From CAWBKV01 sp041946675 (GTDB taxonomy: Archaea; Halobacteriota; Methanosarcinia; Methanotrichales; Methanotrichaceae): a stretch of DNA of 64,000 nt. Positions 26,329-35,980 of this stretch are shown in pieces. The position numbers and the translations under genes were made by a program. The stretch covers positions 76,960-140,959 of the forward strand of contig JBHGAU010000002.1 in NCBI GenBank assembly GCA_041946675.1, read 5' to 3'. The stretch's first letter is position 1, and every line of letters starts with the position of its first letter. Under the pieces are notes generated by a model. It had not been told where the DNA came from. It did no database searches and worked only from the letters and a program-made list of their open reading frames with translations.

Positions 26329-26629
26329 TTTGAACTCCCATGTATGAACCAAGATATGTCTGTCATAATATATAAGCCCCTTGAGAGTTATATGTTCCCG
26401 CTATATCTGATTATCAGTATAGAATCATCCGAGATGTTTATATATTATGATCACTAACTATTGGTTAGTAATATCGGATAAGCGAGTTGAGTATATCGCA
26501 TACGAGATATAATATAACGTGTATTGCTAACATAATTGAGAATTATGTGCATATCGCTCAAAATAAAATATGTTAAATCAAAATTGCATAAGTTTAAGAG
26601 AATAAGCTCGCCTAATTAATTGGAGTCCT
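26329..26629. other. divergent promoter region of the PRT gene and hdr operon
   Basis: About 300 AT-rich nt without a gene. It holds the minus-strand box of the PRT gene (26367-26376), a palindrome at 26453-26469, and an AGTTTAAGA box at 26591-26599 that, with GGAG at 26622-26625, would serve hdrA. Confidence 0.6.
26453..26469. promoter_or_regulatory. palindrome upstream of hdr operon
   Basis: ACTAAC and GTTAGT are separated by TATTG. It lies 160-177 nt before hdrA and about 80 nt upstream of the predicted PRT transcript box. The half-site resembles the one at 8104-8119. It may be a regulator site for either gene. Confidence 0.35.
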
Positions 26630-28987
26630 ATGCCAATTGGTGTTTATGTCTGTCACTGCGGCCTGAATATTGCAGGCGTCCTGAATATTGAAGAGCTGAG
26701 GAGCTTCGCCGAGAAGCTGCCGGATGTAGCCGTGGCCAGGGATATCCCGTTTTCATGTTCAGATATCGGCCAGGAGCAGATTCAGAAGGACATCGCAGAA
26801 TATAAGCTGGACCGCGTTGTCGTGGCGGCATGCTCTCCAAGGCTGCATGAACCAACGTTCAGAAGGGCTATCGCCAAGGCTGGGCTCAACCCCTATATGC
26901 TTGAGATGGCCAACATCCGAGAGCAATGTTCGTGGGTTCATATGGATCAGCCGGCGCAGGCCACGCAGAAGGCCAAGGATTTAATTCGCATGGCTGTGGC
27001 AAAGGCTGCGCTCCTCAAGCCTCTGGAGGCAGAAAGCATCCCAGTCAGCAGGGATGTTCTTGTGATCGGCGGAGGCGTGGCCGGAATCGCTGCTGCTTTG
27101 GACCTCGCAGATGCAGGACTCCACGTTTATCTTGTCGAGCGCAGGCCGACAATCGGCGGATACATGGCACTGCTCACCGATGTATTTCCGACAAACGATT
27201 GTTCAATCTGCGTCCTTGCGCCGAAGATGTCCGAGGTCTTCAATCATCCCAATATTACCCTTATCACCTATGCCGAGATTCTCGACATCGAGGGCAGCGT
27301 CGGCAACTTTACAGTGATGGGCACAAGGCGGGCAAGATACGTCGACGAGAAGCTCTGCAAGGGCTGCATAAATGAGTGCGCTGGAGTCTGTCCGGTGGAA
27401 GTTCCAAACGAGTATGACTTCGGCATAGGCAAGAGAAAAGCAATTTACGTTCCCTATCCTCAGGCGGTTCCCCTTGTTGCGTGCGTCGACCCAAATGCAT
27501 GCATCGGCTGTGCCCGCTGCGTCGAGGCATGTCCTGCAAAGGCAGTCAAGTTCGAGCAGGAGCCTCAAGAGTTCAAGATAAACGTTGGCGCGATAATCGT
27601 AGCCACAGGATGGCAGCCCTTCGATGCCGCTCGGAAGGAGGAGTACGGCTACGGCAGGTACAGAGATGTTATAACTACCCTTCAGCTCGAGAGGATGCTA
27701 AATGCGGCAGGTCCGACGAAGGGTGAAGTCGTCAGGCCGTCAACTGGAAAAATAGCCGAATCAATAGCATTTCTTCAGTGCGTAGGCTCAAGAGATGTGA
27801 CGGTGGGGAACGTCTACTGCTCACGCATCTGCTGCATGGCATCTCTTAAGAACGCCCAGCTTGTAAAGGAGAAGTATCCTGATACCAATATTACCATTTA
27901 TTATATGGATCTCAGAGCCTGCGGTGAAGGCTATGAAGAGTTTTATATTCGAGCGCAGAAGCTGGGAATAAACTTTGTGCGTGCCAGAATCTCGAGGATT
28001 GACCAGGAAGACGGCAATATCTACGTGATCTATGAAGATACAAACACAGGCGAAATCAAACGGATAAAGTACGATATGGCAGTTCTCTCAATCGGCCTTG
28101 AGCCTGACCAAAATGCGAACGTTCTAGGCAATCTTCTCGGCCTGTCTCGAAGGCCCGACAAATTCTTCGAAATTGCACACCCAAAGATGAGACCTGTCGA
28201 GGCTCATATTGATGGAGTCTTCATTGCAGGCTGCGCCTCAGGCCCAAAGGAGATCCAGGCATCGATCGCCCAGGGAAGCGCCGCAGCTGCAAAAGCCATC
28301 AAGCTTCTCTCGAAGGGCGAGCTTCAGCTTGAGCCGACCTCCGCATACGTAAATCAGGATATATGCACAAAGTGCAGGCTCTGTGTCGATGTCTGTCCCA
28401 AGAGGGCAATAGCTGTGAAGAGCCCTGCATATGTCGATGAGGCATCCTGCAAGGGATGCGGCTCCTGTGCAGCAGCCTGTCCAGTGAATGCCATAGATAT
28501 GAAGCTCTTTTCTGATCAGCAGATTTTAGCCCAGGTTCGTGCCGCAACTGAAGATAAAAGCGAATTTCCACTGATCGTTGCTTTCCTGTGCAACTGGTGC
28601 AGCTACGGAGCGGCCGATCTGGCGGGCACATCACGAATACAGTATCCCACGAACGCGAGGAACATCCGCGTCATGTGCGCAGGCCGCGTTGATCCGAGCT
28701 TCATTCTTGAGGCTCTGAAGCGTGGTGCGGATGGAGTGCTTGTCGCAGGCTGCCGTCTTGGCGAATGCCATTACCAGAAGGGCAATTACCAGGCGCTTCA
28801 GAGAGTGAATGTGCTTCGGGGCGTCCTCGCAAAGATAGGCATTAATCCGGAACGTGTGAAGATAATCTGGTGCGCTGCGAGCGAAGGCGAGATCTTCGCC
28901 CGCCAGCTCAAGCAGTTCGTCGATGAGCTGAAGGCAATGGGGCCGGTTGGAACTGAGCTGAAAGGTAAGGAGGCCCCGCAAACGTGA
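26630..28987 (+). CDS. hdrA: heterodisulfide reductase subunit A fused to MvhD
   Basis: A 785-residue flavoprotein of the soluble HdrABC complex. The N-terminal cysteine region starts with CHCG (8-11) and continues with C43 and C68. The FAD motif GGGVAG is at 147-152. Ferredoxin clusters follow (CKGCINECAGVCP; CIGCARCVEACP) and, near 590-625, two more (CTKCRLCVDVCP; CKGCGSCAAACP). From about residue 646 the MvhD domain begins (FLCNWCSYG...CAGRVDP...GCRLGECHY). HdrA-MvhD fusions resemble HdrA2 of Methanosarcina. The complex couples ferredoxin to CoM-S-S-CoB and a second carrier by flavin-based bifurcation or the reverse. The first gene of a five-gene operon; the stop overlaps the next ATG. Confidence 0.95.
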   Translation: MPIGVYVCHCGLNIAGVLNIEELRSFAEKLPDVAVARDIPFSCSDIGQEQIQKDIAEYKLDRVVVAACSPRLHEPTFRRAIAKAGLNPYMLEMANIREQCSWVHMDQPAQATQKAKDLIRMAVAKAALLKPLEAESIPVSRDVLVIGGGVAGIAAALDLADAGLHVYLVERRPTIGGYMALLTDVFPTNDCSICVLAPKMSEVFNHPNITLITYAEILDIEGSVGNFTVMGTRRARYVDEKLCKGCINECAGVCPVEVPNEYDFGIGKRKAIYVPYPQAVPLVACVDPNACIGCARCVEACPAKAVKFEQEPQEFKINVGAIIVATGWQPFDAARKEEYGYGRYRDVITTLQLERMLNAAGPTKGEVVRPSTGKIAESIAFLQCVGSRDVTVGNVYCSRICCMASLKNAQLVKEKYPDTNITIYYMDLRACGEGYEEFYIRAQKLGINFVRARISRIDQEDGNIYVIYEDTNTGEIKRIKYDMAVLSIGLEPDQNANVLGNLLGLSRRPDKFFEIAHPKMRPVEAHIDGVFIAGCASGPKEIQASIAQGSAAAAKAIKLLSKGELQLEPTSAYVNQDICTKCRLCVDVCPKRAIAVKSPAYVDEASCKGCGSCAAACPVNAIDMKLFSDQQILAQVRAATEDKSEFPLIVAFLCNWCSYGAADLAGTSRIQYPTNARNIRVMCAGRVDPSFILEALKRGADGVLVAGCRLGECHYQKGNYQALQRVNVLRGVLAKIGINPERVKIIWCAASEGEIFARQLKQFVDELKAMGPVGTELKGKEAPQT

Positions 28988-29304
28988 TGGAAATAGAGAA
29001 GGATATGGAGATCGAGGGCTCAAGTATCCGCTGCAAGCAGAAGACAAAGGAATCTGAAAAAGAACTGGATTATGATTACAAAAGATGTGCAGGGTGTTCC
29101 ATATGCATTGACCTCTGTCCCAAGAAAGCACTCTCAGAGGGGCCACTGGAGGAGATCGCCAAAGGAATGGATGCGCCTCCTGTGCTGATCGATCTTGATT
29201 CATGCGTTTTTTGTGGGATGTGTGCGAACTTCTGCCCACTGCACGCCTTTAGGATGACCATCGAGGAGAAGCAGCCTGAAACTGCGACAACAGGAAATGA
29301 TTAA
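28987..29304 (+). CDS. 2x[4Fe-4S] ferredoxin
   Basis: A 105-residue protein with two cluster motifs, CAGCSICIDLCPKKA near residue 34 and CVFCGMCANFCPLHA near 74. The ATG at 28987 forms TGATG with the hdrA stop, so translation is coupled. It probably passes electrons to or from the HdrABC complex. Confidence 0.9.
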   Translation: MEIEKDMEIEGSSIRCKQKTKESEKELDYDYKRCAGCSICIDLCPKKALSEGPLEEIAKGMDAPPVLIDLDSCVFCGMCANFCPLHAFRMTIEEKQPETATTGND

Positions 29305-29309
29305 CAAAG

Positions 29310-30440
29310 ATGGCAGATAAAACTAGAAGATTCAGCGAGCTTGGGCAATATCCGAAGCTGATAATAGAGGCGGTGCCTAATGAAAAATGCCTGCCATGCA
29401 TATTATGTGAGCCTGTCTGCCCAGTGAAAGCGATAAAGGTCGAATTTAATAAGACCCGTGAGGACTTCGGCCCCCTTCGCGAAAGCATGGAGGGCAAGAT
29501 AGAAATCGACAGGGAAAAGTGCAACCTCTGCGGCAGATGTGCAAGATTTTGCAAAGCCTTCTTGCTGATGGAAAAGAGCGAGAAGGAGAGGGAAAAGGAG
29601 CCGAGGGAGCTGAACCCTTACGATCAATTGCTCGTTGATGAAGAACAGTGCGATTATTGCGGCCTTTGCGCAACGCTTTGTCCTGAGGAGGCGATCAAGG
29701 TTGTTGGAAAGCCTCTCGATGAAGAGCTGAAGTTCGAGGGCAAGATAGAGATTGATAAAGATCTTTGCATAGGCTGCGGGCGCTGTGCTCTGGTCTGCCC
29801 ATACAAGGGCATAGATGTGAAGAAGCCATTCGAGGGCGAGATAAAAATGATTGAGAAGCGCCTGGTCAAATGCGATCCTCAGGGCTGCCAGGCATGTTTC
29901 AATGTTTGTCCCGCAAAGTGCTGGTACGTGGATAGCCGCGGAAAGGCAGCGCCTGTGAAAGAGCAGTGCATCCTGTGCGGAGCCTGTGCAAATGCCTGCC
30001 CTATCGATGCGATAGATGTGAGCAGATCTAAAGTCATCCACACAGCGATCGCAGAAACCCCCTGGGCATCTGAATGGAAGGAAGCGATCTCATCCATAAC
30101 CACAGGCGAGCGGCAGAGGCCGGATGTGAGCACAGCTGTAAGCCCTCCCGATATAGAGAGGCCGCCCTTGCCCATACCTGAAAAGCCGAGGATAGAGCCT
30201 GAGCTTTTGAAACTTGTTAACGACGCAATATCTTCACTTGAGCTTGTATTGGAAAAGCCGAAAGTCCGACAGATCATGGAGCGTGAAATCCCGGAGGAGG
30301 CGAGTGCCAAGATAGCACAGCGGCTGAAGAAGGAAGGCCAGAAGAGAAAAGGTTCGGAGAAAAAAGCCTTGAAGGAAGAAAGCTCGAATAAGGAAAGTCT
30401 GAAAGAAGCAGAAGCTGGTGCGAAGCAAGATGGCCGATGA
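29310..30440 (+). CDS. polyferredoxin of the hdr operon
   Basis: A 376-residue protein with six cluster-type cysteine motifs over residues 30-235: CLPCILCEPVCP, CNLCGRCARFC, CDYCGLCATLCP, CIGCGRCALVCP, CDPQGCQACFNVCP and CILCGACANACP. The last 130 residues have no cysteines and end in a Lys/Glu-rich tail. M. acetivorans also encodes a polyferredoxin next to hdrA1. It probably wires a partner dehydrogenase to Hdr. The end overlaps hdrC by 11 nt. Confidence 0.9.
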   Translation: MADKTRRFSELGQYPKLIIEAVPNEKCLPCILCEPVCPVKAIKVEFNKTREDFGPLRESMEGKIEIDREKCNLCGRCARFCKAFLLMEKSEKEREKEPRELNPYDQLLVDEEQCDYCGLCATLCPEEAIKVVGKPLDEELKFEGKIEIDKDLCIGCGRCALVCPYKGIDVKKPFEGEIKMIEKRLVKCDPQGCQACFNVCPAKCWYVDSRGKAAPVKEQCILCGACANACPIDAIDVSRSKVIHTAIAETPWASEWKEAISSITTGERQRPDVSTAVSPPDIERPPLPIPEKPRIEPELLKLVNDAISSLELVLEKPKVRQIMEREIPEEASAKIAQRLKKEGQKRKGSEKKALKEESSNKESLKEAEAGAKQDGR

Positions 30441-30951
30441 GAAGTTCAAGCGGGAGGTCATAAGGCTGGCAGGACCTGAGGTGCTGACCTGCATACAATG
30501 TGGAACATGTTCGGCAAGCTGTCCGACGGCGCATCTCATGAAGCCGAGCATCCGCAGGCTGATGAAGCTGATCCTGGAGGGTAAGGAGGATGAGGCTCTC
30601 AGAAGCAACAGCATATGGCTATGCACATCCTGCCAGCTCTGCACAGTCCGCTGCCCAAGAGGAATCCGGCCTAAGGCAGTTGTTGGCGCTCTGAAGGAGA
30701 TTGCTGAAAAAGAAGGCATCAAGGGCAAAGATCAGGCATATGATGAGGCATTCCAGCGCCAGATAAAAGAGTGCGGACGGATCTCGGAGCTTCCGCTTAC
30801 AGGAGAATTCATTCTTATTGAGCCCAAAGCGGCAGTCCAGGCAATGGAGATGGGCATAGAGATGGCTCCGAGGGGCAAGATCAGCCTTGAAAGGGAGTTG
30901 GTCAAGAGGCCAGAGGAAGTAAAAAGAATCATCGAGGAGCTGGGCAAATGA
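30430..30951 (+). CDS. hdrC: heterodisulfide reductase subunit C
   Basis: A 173-residue iron-sulfur protein linking HdrA to HdrB. CIQCGTCSASCPTA near residue 18 and CTSCQLCTVRCPRG near 61 bind two [4Fe-4S] clusters. I use the ATG at 30430 (MADEKFKRE) rather than the frame start four codons earlier. It overlaps hdrB by 4 nt (ATGA). Confidence 0.95.
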   Translation: MADEKFKREVIRLAGPEVLTCIQCGTCSASCPTAHLMKPSIRRLMKLILEGKEDEALRSNSIWLCTSCQLCTVRCPRGIRPKAVVGALKEIAEKEGIKGKDQAYDEAFQRQIKECGRISELPLTGEFILIEPKAAVQAMEMGIEMAPRGKISLERELVKRPEEVKRIIEELGK

Positions 30952-31814
30952 CAGAGCCGGAGCAGATGAAGCTCGCCTACTATCCGGGCTGCGTCTCCAG
31001 GTCAACGGGAAAGGAGATGGACCTCTCGACGAGGGCTGTCTGCAGCGCATTGGGGGTAGCGCTGCAGGAGCTTGAGGACTGGAACTGCTGCGGCGCAACA
31101 CATGTGCCAAATGAGCTTGTGGCAACAGGTCTTGCCGCCAGAAACCTTGCTCAGACGGATCTGCCGGTAATGACTGCTTGTGCCATCTGCTATAGCAATC
31201 TTCGAAGCGCTGTACAAAGGATGGAAGATCCGCAGGTAAGGGCAAAGGTAAATGCAGTTCTCACAGAAAAATATACGGGCGCAAAGGTCAGGCATGCGCT
31301 GGATGTGATCCTGGAAGTCCTGCAAAAAAACAGCGACATAATAGCGGTGCCCCTGAAAGATCTGTTGGTAGCGCCATATTATGGCTGCCTGATGACCCGG
31401 CCCAAAGGTGTCGAAAGCCCAGAGTTCCCGACTATTCTTGAGAAACTTATAAAACTCCTTGGAGCGGAACCGCTGGATTTCAGGCTTAAAACGTTCTGCT
31501 GCGGAGGGCCGATATTCATGCCCCAGAGCGAAGCTGCTGAGGACACTGCCTATAAGATCCTGAAGGAGGCGAAGCAGGTCGGAGCCGAAGTGATCGTTAC
31601 GCTCTGCCCGCTGTGCCATCTTATGCTCGACGCCAAGCAGAAGGCTCTGGAGATCAGGCATGGGGAGAAGATTGGGATTCCTGTGCTCTATGTGACTCAG
31701 CTTGTGGGCATTGCCCTGGGCCTGGGACCCGATGAGCTTGGATTAAATATGAACTCTGTTTCGCCGATGCCTGTTGTGGAGAAAATTTACGAGAGGATGG
31801 CGCAGGAAGCATAG
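30948..31814 (+). CDS. hdrB: heterodisulfide reductase subunit B
   Basis: A 288-residue catalytic subunit that reduces CoM-S-S-CoB. Two CCG domains are present: PGCVSRS ... DWNCCGAT ... CAICYSNL, and PYYGCL ... TFCCGGP ... CPLCHLML. These bind the pair of noncubane [4Fe-4S] clusters. It is the last gene of the operon and is followed 12 nt later by a convergent response regulator gene. Confidence 0.95.
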   Translation: MTEPEQMKLAYYPGCVSRSTGKEMDLSTRAVCSALGVALQELEDWNCCGATHVPNELVATGLAARNLAQTDLPVMTACAICYSNLRSAVQRMEDPQVRAKVNAVLTEKYTGAKVRHALDVILEVLQKNSDIIAVPLKDLLVAPYYGCLMTRPKGVESPEFPTILEKLIKLLGAEPLDFRLKTFCCGGPIFMPQSEAAEDTAYKILKEAKQVGAEVIVTLCPLCHLMLDAKQKALEIRHGEKIGIPVLYVTQLVGIALGLGPDELGLNMNSVSPMPVVEKIYERMAQEA

Positions 31815-31826
31815 AGCTGAATACAT

Positions 31827-32258
31827 TTAATTTCTGTCTCTAACAGGTATAGGATGCTTCCTGAGAGCATTAGCCAGCTCGCTCATCCTCACGGGCTTCG
31901 CTATATAATCATTCATGCCGGCTTCAATACATATCTTCCTGCCGTCCGGAAGTATATATGCGGTAAGTGCGATGATTGTAGGCTGCTTTGAAGCCGGATA
32001 GCGTTTACGGATCTCCTTGGTTGCAGCAAAGCCGTCCATCTTCGGCATAACGATATCCATCAGCACAAGATCATACGTCCGATTTTCAAAGGCCTTCAGC
32101 ACCTGGAGGCCGTTGTTCACAGCATCGGCATTATAGCCCAGACGTTTGAGCATTATCAGAGTTACCCTTTGATTTGCCGGATCGTCTTCAGCAAGCAATA
32201 CGCTCAGAGGGCTATGGCTATCCATCTTGCAGCTGAACTCTACACTGTTGAAGACCAT
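31827..32258 (-). CDS. stand-alone response regulator receiver protein
   Basis: A 143-residue single REC domain. The acidic pocket is LLAEDDPANQ, the phosphoacceptor is D in LVLMDIVMPKMDG, and the switch Thr (ALTAY) and Lys (AKPV) are present. No output domain follows, so it works by protein contact or phosphorelay. A TATA-like box at 32280-32288 lies 26 nt before the ATG at 32258, supporting a leaderless start. No kinase gene is seen nearby. Confidence 0.9.
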   Translation of the reverse strand: MVFNSVEFSCKMDSHSPLSVLLAEDDPANQRVTLIMLKRLGYNADAVNNGLQVLKAFENRTYDLVLMDIVMPKMDGFAATKEIRKRYPASKQPTIIALTAYILPDGRKICIEAGMNDYIAKPVRMSELANALRKHPIPVRDRN

Positions 32259-32409
32259 ACCCCCTGAAGGCTGCAGCTCATTTAAAGGTATATGTTGCGA
32301 TCAAACAATTTAAATTTTTTGGGAATAAAGTCAACGCATATTTTTTTAGGATTCGTCTTTATAGAGCAGGCATCTGTTAAACAAAACAGCATAAGGAATC
32401 GGGACGGCC

Positions 32410-34587
32410 TCAGATCTTGTTGAACAGATCAGCCTCAACGCCTCTATTGCCTCTCCTGTACGCTGATCTCATCGACGCGTCTATTGCCCTTCGATAGAAC
32501 TTCTCTGTATACTCCTTTGCCATCCTGCGGGCAGAGAAGTTTGGCCCGCCGATCTTCATGGCCTCTTTCATTATCTTCACCCATAGATGCGGAACGCCCT
32601 CAGCATCGGCATCATAGTAAATGGGGACCGCTTTTCTCTCCAATATGTCATAAATTGATGCGGCATCCTTGGCATCTCTATCGGGCCATTCAGCGCCCTC
32701 GAAGGCCCAGCCGTTCTTTCCATCATAGCCCTCGATCCACCATCCGTCAAGGATCGATAGTTGGGGGACTCCGTTAATTGCCGCCTTCATCCCGCTCGTA
32801 CCTGAAGCCTCCATTGGCGGAAGAGGGTTGTTTACCCAGAGGTCCACGCCATGCACAAGATACTGGGCCAGGAGTTCATCGTAGTTTTCAACGAAAGCTA
32901 TTCGTCCTCCGAATGCCTGGTCCTTCGCCGCATTGAACACCTGCTGAAGAAGCTGTTTGCTCTGCTGGTCATCCTGATGTGCCTTTCCTGCGAAGATTAT
33001 CTGGATGGGCCTCCAGGGATCGTTTACCAATCTCTTCAGCCTCTCTATATCCTGCAGCAGCAATGTCGGCCTCTTATATAACGCAAATCTGCGTGCAAAT
33101 CCGAGTGTCAGAACAGGCGCATCGAGTAGAACCCCTGATGCCATGACAAGTCGAGGATCAGCCGTACTGCTGTCCATCCACTTCTGCCTCGCTCTTTCTC
33201 TGATTCTGGTTATGAGGATATTCTTCATGGCCAAGTGGTGCATCCAGATGATCTCATCGGGGATCTCGTCTATCAGCTCCCAGATGTGAGGATTGTCATG
33301 CTCCTCGAGCCAGTTCCTGCCCAAATATTTGCTGAATATATCCTCTCCAAGCCTTTTATCGATCCAGGTGGGAACATGCACGCCATTGGTGACATAATCT
33401 ATAGGCGCCTCGGGGAGGTCCGGCCAGAGCTGATGCCACATTTTGCGTGTTACCTCCCTGTGCTTACGGCTCACAGCATTGCGGTAAGCTGATGATCTGA
33501 GGGCGAAGACTGTCATGTTGAATCCACCCGGGCTCGCAGGATTGATGCCGAGCTCGAAGAAGGCATCGCGGCTCATCTCAAGCGTGGGAAGATACGGCCC
33601 GAAGTACTTATCCATAAGCTGAAAGGCGAAGACATCATGGCCTGCAGGCACAGGGGTATGGGTTGTGAAGACTGAAGTTGCCCTGACAGCCTCAAAGGCA
33701 TCGCGGTAGCTCTCGCCTGCCTCAACTTTCTCTCTGATCCTTTCAAGGACGGCAAAGGCCGGATGCCCCTCATTCAGGTGAAGGATGGAATAATTTAGCC
33801 CCATTGCCTTCAGGACTCTTATGCCGCCGACGCCCAGAATTATCTCCTGCCGGAGCCTCTGCTCAGGATCTCCAGTGTAAAGGCGGTCGGATATGCACCG
33901 ATTCCAGGGATCATTGGCCTCGCTGGATGTATCGATCAGGTAAAGGTTGGTCTTTCCCACCTGAACCTTCCAGACCTCCAAATAAATTGGCGGATCAATA
34001 ATCGGCACTTTTACGGAGATGGGTTCGCCTTTTTCATCAAGAACCCTTCTGATGGGCGCGTTCTCCCTGTCAAGGATCTCACATGCTCCCACCTGCCATC
34101 CGTCAGGAGACAGCTCCTGACGGAGATATCCCTGAGGATACATGAAACCGACTCCTATTGTGGGAATGCCCAAGTCGCTGCATTCCTTCAGGAAATCGCC
34201 GGCCAAAAATCCGAGGCCCCCTGCATAAAATGGAAGAGCATGGTGCAGTCCATATTCGGCGGAAAAGTATGCTATGGCATACTTGCTTGGATCTGCAATG
34301 TTCGCATTGAACCAGCCGCTGGATATATCCATATAGCTCTCAAACCTCGCCATGACGGCGTCGTAATGCCTCAAAAAGTGAGGATCGTTTGAGGCTGCAT
34401 CAAGAGCACTCTTCTCCATGCGGTTGAGCATTTTAACCGGATTGCTGTTGCTTAGGTACCACCCGGTGCGGTTAAGAAGCCTAAAAATGTTCCTTCCTTC
34501 CGGGTTCCAGCTCCACCAGAGGTTGTAGGCCAGCTCCCTCAGGCCTGAGATCCTCTCCGGGAGGTCGGGAAACTTAATATCATCCAT
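32410..34587 (-). CDS. glgP: alpha-glucan phosphorylase
   Basis: A 725-residue GT35 enzyme that releases glucose-1-phosphate from glycogen-like glucan. The N-terminus has SAEYGLHHALPFYAGGLGFLAGD; GTSGMKAAINGVPQLSILDGWW near residue 610 is the PLP-binding region with its Lys. Length fits the short archaeal/bacterial type. The ATG at 34587 (MDDIKFPDL) is 26 nt after ATCCTTTATG (34611-34620, minus strand); the longer frame to 34773 would cross into the divergent permease gene. Confidence 0.93.
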   Translation of the reverse strand: MDDIKFPDLPERISGLRELAYNLWWSWNPEGRNIFRLLNRTGWYLSNSNPVKMLNRMEKSALDAASNDPHFLRHYDAVMARFESYMDISSGWFNANIADPSKYAIAYFSAEYGLHHALPFYAGGLGFLAGDFLKECSDLGIPTIGVGFMYPQGYLRQELSPDGWQVGACEILDRENAPIRRVLDEKGEPISVKVPIIDPPIYLEVWKVQVGKTNLYLIDTSSEANDPWNRCISDRLYTGDPEQRLRQEIILGVGGIRVLKAMGLNYSILHLNEGHPAFAVLERIREKVEAGESYRDAFEAVRATSVFTTHTPVPAGHDVFAFQLMDKYFGPYLPTLEMSRDAFFELGINPASPGGFNMTVFALRSSAYRNAVSRKHREVTRKMWHQLWPDLPEAPIDYVTNGVHVPTWIDKRLGEDIFSKYLGRNWLEEHDNPHIWELIDEIPDEIIWMHHLAMKNILITRIRERARQKWMDSSTADPRLVMASGVLLDAPVLTLGFARRFALYKRPTLLLQDIERLKRLVNDPWRPIQIIFAGKAHQDDQQSKQLLQQVFNAAKDQAFGGRIAFVENYDELLAQYLVHGVDLWVNNPLPPMEASGTSGMKAAINGVPQLSILDGWWIEGYDGKNGWAFEGAEWPDRDAKDAASIYDILERKAVPIYYDADAEGVPHLWVKIMKEAMKIGGPNFSARRMAKEYTEKFYRRAIDASMRSAYRRGNRGVEADLFNKI

Positions 34588-34711
34588 ATAGCTGCCGTCT
34601 CCAATGCAAACATAAAGGATGAATGTTTTCCAAGATATATCTTCCGATTTTAAATTGATAAAAAGGATTTTACCACAGACTCTTAATATAGAATACAATC
34701 GAAGATAATTT

Positions 34712-35980
34712 ATGGCACAGAAGGTTGAGCTGAATCGGACTCTCGGCCTCTGGGAAGTGACGCTCTCAGGCATTGGGATAATACTTGGAGCAGGAATCTA
34801 TGCGCTCATAGGCGAGGCTGCAGCGCTCGCAGGAAATGCAGTCTGGATAGCTTTCGCCTTATCCGCAATAGTGGCAGTTTTCACGGGCCTGAGCTATGCA
34901 GAGCTGTCCTCAATGTATCCTAAAGCATCCGCAGAATATGAGTATACTGCCCAGGCATTCGGAAGGCTCATTGCCTTCGTAATAGGCTGGCTGATCATCT
35001 TCAGCGGAATGATCGGAGCTGCAACGGTGGCTTTAGGCTTTGCGGGCTACTTTCAAGCACTCTTTGGAGCACCCATAATATCATCAGCCCTGATTCTTAT
35101 CATGACCCTCTCGCTCATCATATTTATCGGCATAAGACAGTCAGCCCTGATCGCCATCATCTTCACTATCATAGAGGCACTGGGCCTTATAATCATCATC
35201 TTGCTCGGAATTCCCTATTTTGGCAGCGTCAACTATCTGGAGATGCCTCTAGGGCCACATGGAATATTCCAGGCGGCCGCTCTGATCTTCTTCGCATTCA
35301 TGGGCTTTGAGGAGATTGTAAAGCTAGCTGAGGAGGCGAAAGAGCCCGAGAGAACTATACCGCTCGGATTGATCCTGGCAATTTCCGGAAGCATAGTGCT
35401 TTATATCCTCATTTCCTTCAGTGCCGTGAGCCTGCTTGGCTGGCAAGAGCTCAGCAGGTCATCAGCACCATTTGCAGATATCGCTTTTGCAGCCTTCGGC
35501 AGAAATGCGTATATAATTTTATCAGTTATGGCTCTCTTTGCAACTACAAACACTGTTCTTTTGATGATACTCGCGAGCTCAAGGATAATCTATGGAATGG
35601 CAGAGTCTTCATCGCTTCCAAGGGTCCTGGCATCGGTTCATCCATCAACCAGGACACCCTGGGCAGCCATTGCTTTGACAATGATAGTATCCATGGCCTT
35701 TGTATTTCTGGGAGATATCGCCTTTGTTGCAAATATAAATAATTTTACAATCTTTGTGACATTCATTATAGTTAATGCGGCGCTGATAGTGCTGAGATAT
35801 AAAAAGCCCGAGATACATAGGCCATTCAAAGTGCCCATCTCCATTGGACTGTTGCCAGTGCTGCCAGTCTTCGGGCTGGCCTTAAACATATTCATGTTGG
35901 TGCAGCTTTCACTGGAAGTTCTTGCCATCGGTTTAGTCCTTACGTTTATAGGAATCATAATAGCCGTGATCAGACGGTAA
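34712..35980 (+). CDS. APC-family amino acid permease
   Basis: A 422-residue membrane protein with about 12 hydrophobic segments. The first helix carries SGIGIILGAGIYALIGEAA, the substrate-site motif of APC transporters, and GFEEIVKLAEEAKEPERTIP follows helix 6, as in the family. It probably imports an amino acid by cation symport; the substrate cannot be told. A TATA-like CTTAATATA at 34682-34690 gives a leaderless start at 34712. The 3' end overlaps the convergent phosphoesterase by 48 nt. Confidence 0.92.
   Translation: MAQKVELNRTLGLWEVTLSGIGIILGAGIYALIGEAAALAGNAVWIAFALSAIVAVFTGLSYAELSSMYPKASAEYEYTAQAFGRLIAFVIGWLIIFSGMIGAATVALGFAGYFQALFGAPIISSALILIMTLSLIIFIGIRQSALIAIIFTIIEALGLIIIILLGIPYFGSVNYLEMPLGPHGIFQAAALIFFAFMGFEEIVKLAEEAKEPERTIPLGLILAISGSIVLYILISFSAVSLLGWQELSRSSAPFADIAFAAFGRNAYIILSVMALFATTNTVLLMILASSRIIYGMAESSSLPRVLASVHPSTRTPWAAIALTMIVSMAFVFLGDIAFVANINNFTIFVTFIIVNAALIVLRYKKPEIHRPFKVPISIGLLPVLPVFGLALNIFMLVQLSLEVLAIGLVLTFIGIIIAVIRR

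Noticed and set aside
28631..29239. 202-codon minus-strand ORF opposite the end of hdrA
   Set aside because: A shadow of hdrA and the ferredoxin gene, with no recognisable domain.
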